Positions 58,014 through 64,000 of a stretch of DNA of 64,000 bases are shown here, piece by piece (within the stretch, counting starts at the first letter, position 1; each line of letters starts with the position of its first letter). The notes under the pieces were generated by a model. It was given only the letters and a program-made list of their open reading frames with translations. It ran no database searches and was not told the DNA's origin. Origin of the DNA: Gonocerus acuteangulatus (taxonomy: Eukaryota > Arthropoda > Insecta > Hemiptera > Coreidae); NCBI GenBank assembly GCA_946811695.1, contig OX328125.1:93956760-94020759 (forward strand), given 5' to 3'. Both the position numbers and the translations under genes were made by a program.

Positions 58014-58182
58014 GGTGCATCAACTGTTTGGCTATTAGCGCCGGGCTATCTACAGGTTGCCACCCATTTCTAATGCCAACAGCACGTGGTTTGTCACCCA
58101 TTCAGGTACCGACCACGCCCGACGTTGCTTAACTTCGGTGATCTACGAAAACCGGTGTATTCAACGTGGCTATGGCCGTTGG
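57984..58182 (-). mobile_element. 5S rRNA-headed SINE, copy 3
   Basis: The minus strand begins CCAACGGCCATAGCCACGTT and continues GATCACCGAAGTTAAGCAAC, GTCGGGCGTGGTCGGTACC, TGAATGGGTGAC, CCACGTGCTGTTGGCATTAG, the block GGGTGGCAACCTGTAGATAG, tail CCCGGCGCTAATAGCCAAAC and GATGCACCGT, then about 28 A. TSD CTCTAATCAATT at 57972-57983 and 58183-58194. It sits in the D-C intron, opposite in strand to no other feature but co-oriented with the gene. Confidence 0.96.
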
Positions 58183-58194
58183 CTCTAATCAATT

Positions 58195-58660
58195 AATATT
58201 TAAAGCTACATTTCTATCCAATTAATAATTAAAACGTATTTCTTAATTAATATTTAAAGCATTATTTCTCTCTTTCTTTTAATATTTAAAGCTTTATTTC
58301 TTTCTTTAAATACTAATACATATTTATTAATTATTAGTAATTATTAAGCTTTATTTCCTTCACCTTTATTAATTGATTAATATCCATTAATATTTAAAGC
58401 TTTATTTATTTCCAATTAATATTTAAAGCTTTATTTTTGTATTCCCTTTTTGTTATTAATATTTATAGCATATTTCTTAATTAATATTTAAAGCTTTATT
58501 TTTTCCTTTAAATATTAATACATATTTATTAATTATTAGTAATTATATTAGCTTTATTTATTTATAGCTTATTTATTTATAGCTTTATTAATTGATTAAT
58601 ATCCATTAATATTTAAAGCTTTATTTCTTTACTTTATTCCTTATATTTTTCTATTTTATT
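58195..58660. repeat. AT-rich higher-order tandem repeat
   Basis: Repeats of TTAATATTTAAAGCTTTATT are organised in two larger blocks. ATACATATTTATTAATTATT occurs at about 58316 and 58518, and ATTGATTAATATCCATTAAT at 58372 and 58591, offsets of roughly 200-220. It lies in the D-C intron. Confidence 0.85.
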
Positions 58661-58798
58661 AATGTCAAAATAGAAGAATTTTCTAAGCTCTAAAATTATT
58701 GTTGATGGCTTTCAGTACAGGAGCCAATAATAAAAAAATAAATTTAGAAAAACAATTGATAAAACTATCAGTAAAATCATTGGAGTTAAAAAAATTAC

Positions 58799-58893
58799 CT
58801 TTCTCAGATAAAGAATTAGGAATAGCTTGACTACCACTATCATCCAAATTCACAAAATTTTCATAAACGGGAACATTAGATATATTTGTGTTC
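58799..58893 (-). CDS. Exon C of unrecognised gene
   Basis: 95 bases. It begins with G, completing GG|G (Gly) from exon B, then 31 codons NTNISNVPVYENFVNLDDSG ... SLSEK, and ends with G, completing Glu with exon D. Acceptor ATTTTTTTAG, donor AAAG|GTAATT. The 81-base intron to exon B is compact, as is common in arthropods. Composition is Asn/Ser/Asp-rich. Confidence 0.83.
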
Positions 58894-58974
58894 CTAAAAA
58901 AATATTTAAATAGCCAATAAGTACATTGAATAAAATTAAAAAAACAAAAATTGATGGCATTCAAAATAGCTTAC

Positions 58975-59168
58975 CCATTTTGACTTTTCAAATTCGATGC
59001 GTTTCTGCATGAAGCAAGAAATCCTTCTTTAGCTTTTGATGCTACATTTTCTATAGTTGTAAGCATATTAAAAATATTACATTCATTATCTATCACTTTA
59101 TTATTCTTAATATCTGAAACTAATCCATCTAAATTGCTTTTCATTCTCATGAAATAATTGGTATCTTC
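58975..59168 (-). CDS. Exon B of unrecognised gene
   Basis: 194 bases: 64 codons plus two bases (GG). Acceptor TATTGTTTTCAG, donor GG|GTAAGC. Encodes EDTNYFMRMKSNLDGLV through NASNLKSQN, Lys/Asn/Glu-rich with a likely helical stretch (NIFNMLTTIENVASKAKEGF). Of the three frames only this one is open throughout, and it agrees with both neighbours' phases. Confidence 0.85.
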
Positions 59169-59219
59169 CTGAAAACAATACTCATTTATTGTTACTATTT
59201 TTGAGTGTACATGTTTATG

Positions 59220-59221
<2 letters not shown>

Positions 59222-59258
<37 letters not shown>
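59222..59258. repeat. (TA)n microsatellite
   Basis: Short TA run, B-A intron. Confidence 0.93.
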
Positions 59259-59261
<3 letters not shown>

Positions 59262-59916
59262 GTGTTGCAGATACAAAGGGCGAACTCAACATCCTGTCAA
59301 TTTTTCCCCCTGATATCCAAATCTTGATACTTCAGAGAACATGTATATTTTTCATGTTGAGTTCACCCTTCTTTCCCTCTCGAAACATAGAGAATGGGGA
59401 AAAAAAAATCGTTTAGAGCCTTCTGCTCAAATTGAGGAACATAAATATGCTTTAGGTCCACCCGACAAACCTATGTAATGTACTGTATAACATATAGTCT
59501 TATTTTTCGTACATGGTCACTGTGCATGCGCACTTTTTTGTAACTTTTATTTTCAGTTTAGTCATCGCTAAAGCATATTTATGTTAAAAGTTGGCTGGAA
59601 GCAGTCATAGGATGATGGATATGAAGGGTGAACTCGACACCACCGGTTCGCCGGATGATGATATAAATAAAATGCTCTTTTTGTTGATAGTGAAGTTTAC
59701 ACTAATTCCTGTTCAGTTATTATTTGTATAAGTTGAACAATTAGAAATCCCCCAACAACAAAATTTGAATATACTCTAGAGAAGTTCGCTCTTATGGAAA
59801 AAATATTCAAACACATTTTCCTGAAAACTATCTTTTGTGGATTTTGCCCTTCGTATCCCATCATACATAAAACTATTTTTAATCAAATATTTACTGGCGC
59901 TTTGCTTAAATTTAGT

Positions 59917-60664
59917 GAATTATTGAAATAGGCGGAAGGTCAATAATACTACAATATACATTTCACAATATTTATTTCCCTACCCTACATGTTTCATGCT
60001 CTTTTGGTTCCTTTTCAAGGGATTATGTATAAATACAAGGGGGCGAGGTTAGCTCAGTGGTAGAGCACTCGACTAATGAACTGGAGGACCAGGTTCAAAA
60101 CCCGAGCGCGCACTAAAGATTTTTTCTTCTAGTGCTGCCGTTCAAGGGTTGGATTTGGGGTCCCAGATCGTCCCTAGGCTCACCCAGCCTTTAAATAATT
60201 TAATTAATAATGGGTACCTTGGGTGCTAATGACTCTAGCAGTCGAAGCAGCCAAGGGGAAAATCAGGCGGGCGGAGCATAGTGTTGACCACACTATCTCC
60301 CTAGTGTGCCGTACGGTCAAGAATCAGATACCTCTACAGTACCTGCCCCTCTGGGCCCTTGTGGCCTGTTATGGGACTGATTCTTTTTTTTTTTTTTTAT
60401 GTATAAATACAACAACTACAGCCTCAACTTCAGGAGGGGAACCTTACACTAGAACGACACGTCTATAATAATTAAGAGTCAATGTCCAGTCTGTGCGTGG
60501 CGATTCTAGTAGAAAGTTCTCCTCCACAAGTTGAGGCTTAAGCTGCTTTATTTAAACGTAATCCCCTGAAGAGGCACCAAAAGGATACAAAACATGTAGA
60601 GAAGTGAAATAAATACTGTGAAATTTATATTGAAAAGTATTGACTTTTTACCTATTTCAATAAT
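59917..60664. mobile_element. Foldback element K in the B-A intron (hosts SINE-A)
   Basis: The left arm GAATTATTGAAATAGG ... CACAATATTTATTTCCC ... CTTTTGGTTCCTTTTCAAGG pairs with the right arm CCTGAAGAGGCACCAAAAGG ... GAAATAAATACTGTG ... CCTATTTCAATAAT. Arms are about 110 bases. The SINE at 60039-60397 lies between them. Non-coding; outer TSD not found. Confidence 0.78.
60039..60397 (+). mobile_element. SINE-A, copy 4, full length
   Basis: Very close to copy 3: GGGGGCGAGGTTAGCTCAGT, GGTTCAAAACCCG, T6 at 60120-60125, GCTGCCGTTCAAGGGTTGGA, GGGTACCTTGGGTGCTAATG, GTACCTGCCCCTCTGGGCCC, GGGACTGATTC and about 15 T. Perfect 15-bp TSD TATGTATAAATACAA (60024-60038 and 60398-60412). It inserted in foldback element K. 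Confidence 0.96.
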
Positions 60665-61010
60665 ACCCTAAAACAATACAATAAATCGTAAACATTTTCA
60701 AATGAGAAAATAACTTTAAAAATATTTTCTGATTATTTTTTGGATTAAAAGTGAATTATCTTGCATTGGGTACTTAATTTTTTTACTTACTTAACAAATC
60801 TATAATTTATTAAGCAAATAAAAAAATGTGTTGTGACTAAACAAACAATTTTGATTAAAAGCACCAGTTGACACTTACACGTTTTGGTTAATACAATAAG
60901 AGTCTAAGAAACAATTTCAATTTCCTAATGCAAAGAAAGTAAAACCTATTCACTCACCTAATTGTTTAGATTCCCTTCAAACAGTTTTTGTTTAGGCACA
61001 AAAAACAAAT
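60665..61010. other. Intronic, nothing recognised
   Basis: AT-rich. Confidence 0.4.
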
Positions 61011-61219
61011 TACAATTTTGTTAAAGAAAAGGTGCCAATTCCATGCGTTGTCACTTTTTGTAAATGCCAAAGATACAATAGAAACAAAAATAAGAAAATT
61101 CGAAAGAAATTAAAAAAAAAAAAGATAGAGAGCCCTAGGGTCACTTAAGAAAAAAGAAATTAAACAAAAAAATAGCCTAAGAAAAACTCAAGACTTATCT
61201 AACAGACAAATTAGATGGT

Positions 61220-61268
<49 letters not shown>

Positions 61269-61822
61269 GACATCTTTATTGTTGCAAATTTTTTGGAGAA
61301 AAAAAAATCATTCAAGAAAGTTTGAAAAAATATTGATACTTGTTTTGGTGATATCACTGTAGTGACGTTCCCAGCTTGTGTAGAAACATTTATAAAAAAA
61401 TGTAAAAATTAAAAAATCCCAAATATTTCATGAATTTTTTGATTGATATTAAAATTATCATTATTGTTGAAAATATAGAAATTTATGTTACTCTTAGTTA
61501 AATATTACTATGCATTATACAATACATTTAGTATTATTTTAATCCACAAAAGAATGACATTTTTAGAACATACAGGATGGGCCAAGAATTCGTTAACATT
61601 TAAAAAAATTGTATAACAAAAAAATACAATTTTGTTAAAGAAAAGATCCCAATTTCTAGCATTGTCACTTTTTATAAATGCCACACATACAGTAGAAACA
61701 CAAATTAAAAAAAAAATCGAACGAAAGAAAAAAAAGAGAGAGAGCCCTTGGGTCACTTACGAAAAAAGAAGTTAAACAAAAGAATAGCCTAAGAAAAACT
61801 CAAGACTTATCAAACATAATTA
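61011..61822. repeat. Pair of direct repeats, about 200 bases each
   Basis: 61011-61210 and 61624-61822 share TACAATTTTGTTAAAGAAAA, CATTGTCACTTTTT.TAAATG, GAGAGCCCT.GGGTCACTTA and ATAGCCTAAGAAAAACTCAA, offset 612-614 bases. The intervening DNA holds the TA run at 61218-61265. No coding frame is shared. Confidence 0.85.
61218..61265. repeat. (TA)n microsatellite
   Basis: Uninterrupted TA run between the two direct repeats. Confidence 0.95.
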
Positions 61823-61870
61823 GAAATTACAACAAATTTGATGATAAAGAATATAGGGATGGTAAACCAC

Positions 61871-61908
61871 TTGACATATCAGGACCTACGAAGGTCCTGA
61901 TAAGTCAA
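61871..61908. repeat. Hairpin, 17-bp stem
   Basis: TTGACATATCAGGACCT and AGGTCCTGATAAGTCAA pair with one mismatch around a 4-base loop. Confidence 0.75.
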
Positions 61909-62244
61909 GGAAATCGAAGATAAAGTTCTGAAAGTGCTTCAGGATACCAAAGTCGAATATTAACTGTTTTAATTATAATTTTTACGGGTGATTTATGGTC
62001 AACAAAATACTAGGAGGGGAGTTTCAGACACAGGATTAGCATTTGAAATAGGACATTGAATTTTTCATAGATGATAGTGCTATTCACGTTAACTTGAAAC
62101 TGTGAGAGAACTAAAAGCGAACCAGAGAAACAAGGTTGAGCGTCATGTTACCTACATCTTTCTGAATCAGAAAATAAAATAATAAAAAAAAAAAGTATAT
62201 TTTTGTGCCCTTACTCTTCCAAGGGTCTGATATTATAACAATTG

Positions 62245-62571
62245 TTTAATTACAAGAAAGCTAATTAATTGGAATTTATTTATTTTTAAATTAAATAATC
62301 TAAATGACCACCGTTTCGACTTTTGCCTCTTCTAAGCGACTACTGTAATTTTCGAATATTCTTGGGCAAAGAGACTGCAAGAGCGCCGACATCTCTTTCT
62401 TTTTTGGGGTCTCCCGTGGTCTAGTGGCTAGCGCGCTGGATTCATAAGCGGGAGATGGTGGGTTCGATCCCCGCCGGCGCCAGAAATTTTCTCATCTCAG
62501 GGCTCGCTGAGAAAATTCCTGGCTGCACCCTGGACTTCGGCGCTAATGGCCAAGATTTATGTCGAAGCGCC

Positions 62572-62614
<43 letters not shown>

Positions 62615-62882
62615 CTTTCTTTTTTCTTTAGTTGATTATTTTTTCTTTTAGTTGACGATTCTTCGAAAAGCAAGGTCCAACCAAATAAAGTACGTCTGCT
62701 AAAAGAAAAAATAATCAACTAAAGAAAAAAAGAAAGTGATGTCGACGAACGCACAGTCTCTTTGCCGACGAATATTCGAAAATTACAGTAATCGCTTAGA
62801 AGAGTGCAAAAGTCAAAGCGATGGTCATTTAGATTATGTAATTTTAAAAAAATCCAACTAATTAGATTTCTTGTAAATAAAC
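62245..62882. mobile_element. Foldback element L in the B-A intron (hosts SINE-C)
   Basis: The left arm has TTACAAGAAAGCTAATTAAT, AATCTAAATGACCACCGTTT, TACTGTAATTTTCGAATATT and GGCAAAGAGACTGC. The right arm has all of these as complements, ending ATTAGATTTCTTGTAA. Inner parts TTTAGTTGATTATTTTTTCT and its complement continue the pairing across the SINE site, giving arms of about 195 bases and a loop of about 45. Confidence 0.85.
62406..62610 (+). mobile_element. SINE-C, copy 2, full length
   Basis: Head GGGGTCTCCCGTGGTCTAGT, box A TGGTCTAGTGG, box B GGTTCGATCCCC; hairpin AGAAATTTTCTCA ... TGAGAAAATTCCT; GGCTGCACCCTGGACTTCGG; tail GGCGCTAATGGCCAAGATTT, CGAAGCGCCGT and about 37 A. Perfect 15-bp TSD ATCTCTTTCTTTTTT at 62391-62405 and 62611-62625. 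Confidence 0.96.
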
Positions 62883-62885
62883 ATT

Positions 62886-62950
62886 TTTTATAATATGTCA
62901 AGTTATAAAATAACATAAAAAATTATTTTATAACTTGACATATTATAAAA
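62886..62950. repeat. Perfect 28-bp-stem hairpin
   Basis: 62886-62913 and 62923-62950 are exact complements (core AATATGTCAAGTTATAAAAT), with a 9-base loop. Two further TGTCAAGTTAT-like motifs follow at about 62972 and 63015. Confidence 0.88.
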
Positions 62951-63569
62951 TTATTTTTTTAATATTATTTCATAACTTGACATATAAAATAACATTATTT
63001 AATAAGTCATATAACATGTCAAGTCTCATCCATCTTCCTGACCTCATAACATGATTCTGAAAGGCTCGGAGTCAAATGGCACAACCGCCACCGAAGGGCA
63101 TTGGATAAAATAAACTAAAAATATGTCAACTGTTTTTTTTTTGTTTTTTTTTTAAATGTTAACGAAGTCTTGGCCACCCTGTATACATTTTTTATGGTTT
63201 ACATTTTTCTGGATGTCAACAACTGGATTTTTGGGGTTTAATGTGTGCCGACTACTGGAGTTGTAATAGTTATTGTCAAATAAACACTCTATTGATGAAT
63301 TAGAACTTATGAGAGCCAAACGAGCCTTTAACATCCCTCATACTTTCAACTACTGGTGCCTTTAACATAATTATTCATTAAATTGTATGTGAAATGTATC
63401 ATTCAAAAATACGCATATAGTCCAAATGTAAAATATTATACACATAAATTTAGAACTTTGATTTATCATCAAATATCAAAATAATATTATACCACATTAA
63501 TATTTTGAGCTGCACCAGATAACTAGGTAGGCTAGACTAATATAGAAGATAGAATAACATATTACTAAC
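62951..63569. other. Intronic, nothing further recognised
   Basis: AT-rich intron B-A up to the donor of exon A. The frame at 63152-63334 has no motif. Confidence 0.5.
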
Positions 63570-63757
63570 TCCTTGAATATTTGTTGGTACATCCAAGGGG
63601 AAGATTTCTCGTTTCATATTCACCATCACGTGAAACATTTCTCCATAAAATTTTCTATCGCTGAAGATGAGAGTAGGCAAATCTCCAATTTCCAAAGAGA
63701 CTACTCCGCTCCATGACTTAAAACGTAAACATCTTAATTCTCTATGGGTCTCGACTT
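63570..63757 (-). CDS. Exon A of unrecognised gene
   Basis: 188 bases: two bases completing a split codon, then 62 codons from VETHRELRC to DVPTNIQG. Acceptor TTTATTTAG precedes it; donor is GA|GTTAGT. It contains RFKSWSGVVSLEIGDLPTLI and RKFYGEMFHVMVNMKRE, hydrophobic and alternating, suggesting a folded beta-rich unit. It ends in phase 0, matching exon B. The upstream exon is not visible in the 240 bases remaining. Confidence 0.8.
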
Positions 63758-63969
63758 CTAAATAAATTCAAGAAAAGAGTAATTTAAAAAATGGAAGAAT
63801 ATTTAACACATTCAATTTTTGTATAGTTTTAAAGTTATCAACTTTTACCAGGAATTAAATGAATTTAAAAAATGTCTCAGTGCACAGGGCAGAGTCAGAT
63901 AATGTAGCTCATTGAAGTTTTAAATTCTTACTTTAAGGCATCTAATGATAACGTATCAAGTCATCCCAT
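63758..63969 (-). other. Intron upstream of exon A
   Basis: AT-rich sequence 5' of exon A in gene orientation. A donor-like AAA|GTAAGA near 63930 could mark another exon, but the coding segment in front of it is too short to judge. Confidence 0.4.
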
Positions 63970-64000
63970 AATTTTTTTTTTTTAACGGCCCATCGACAGA
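63970..64000 (-). repeat. SINE 3' tail truncated by the window edge
   Basis: Minus strand: CTGTCGATGGGCCGTT followed by poly(A), the end of the tail shared by the 5S-headed SINE and SINE-C. The family cannot be decided from the part visible. Confidence 0.65.

Larger units (their letters stand above)
55387..63757 (-). other. Spliced host gene, 3'-terminal five exons, product unrecognised
   Basis: Five open segments on the minus strand join with canonical AG acceptors and GT donors and with matching codon phase at all four junctions: 63757-63570, 59168-58975, 58893-58799, 56502-56405 and 55452-55387. Together they encode 212 residues plus a split first codon, ending at TAA. Further 5' exons must lie beyond the right window edge. 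The first part is beta-prone (RCLRFKSWSGVVSLEIGDLP), the second is Lys/Asn-rich and probably helical, and the last three exons are acidic, Pro/Ser-rich and probably disordered, with two PVY motifs (NVPVYENF, NPVYNSHP). I recognise no domain and assign no function. Introns are 4401, 81, 2296 and 952 bases; all the long ones carry repeats. A spliced structure this coherent is very unlikely by chance. Confidence 0.82.

Noticed and set aside
58683..58964. Single-exon 93-codon minus frame
   Set aside because: Only its middle (58799-58893) is coding, as exon C; the ends are intron read-through past good splice sites.

Overview
This is a non-coding-rich, AT-rich eukaryotic nuclear window. The repeat content (Helitron-type termini, hAT-like MITEs, CR1- and Jockey-like non-LTR retrotransposons, tRNA- and 5S-headed SINEs, long TA and GT microsatellites) points to an arthropod. 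I cannot name the species. There are no bacterial features: no operons, Shine-Dalgarno sites, IS elements or CRISPR arrays. Nearly every long open frame is a microsatellite, a chance frame in AT-rich DNA, or transposon debris.

Layout. 1-22 kb: unrecognised DNA interrupted by foldback/MITE elements (2139-2720, 5113-5700, 8535-8833, 17093-18196, 19359-20152, 21555-21915), SINEs, a 650-bp GT microsatellite (7557-8212), Helitron-like sequence (13866-14600), and a CR1-like LINE 3' end (14811-16580) that carries a second LINE fragment (15340-16496) with a clean 11-bp target-site duplication (TSD). 22-38 kb: a near-perfect palindrome (22785-23126), a long stretch with nothing recognisable, then copies of one small hAT-like MITE family, including a 66-bp miniature. 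38-55 kb: dense short elements, namely a SINE tail-only insertion, three SINE types, hAT-like MITEs and a degraded DIRS-like retroelement. 55.4-63.8 kb: the only convincing host gene, on the minus strand. It is the 3'-terminal five exons of a spliced gene with matching phases at every junction. Its product is not recognised, and its introns are full of SINEs, palindromic elements and satellites.

The most interesting signal is the SINE network. One family (A) has a tRNA-type head, a conserved internal T6 that should stop Pol III, and a sense-strand poly(T) tail. A second (B) has a tRNA head, a hairpin and a central block. A third is headed by a 5S rRNA copy and shares its central block with B. 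Its 3' tail is shared with a fourth family (C), which has a different tRNA head. The 5S SINE therefore bridges two tRNA SINEs. The shared tail can fold into a 3' stem-loop, and in one place the tail alone has been inserted between 12-bp TSDs, as expected if it is the signal read by a partner LINE reverse transcriptase. Most SINE copies have visible 9-15 bp TSDs, which fixes their boundaries and their insertion order relative to the DNA elements they sit in.
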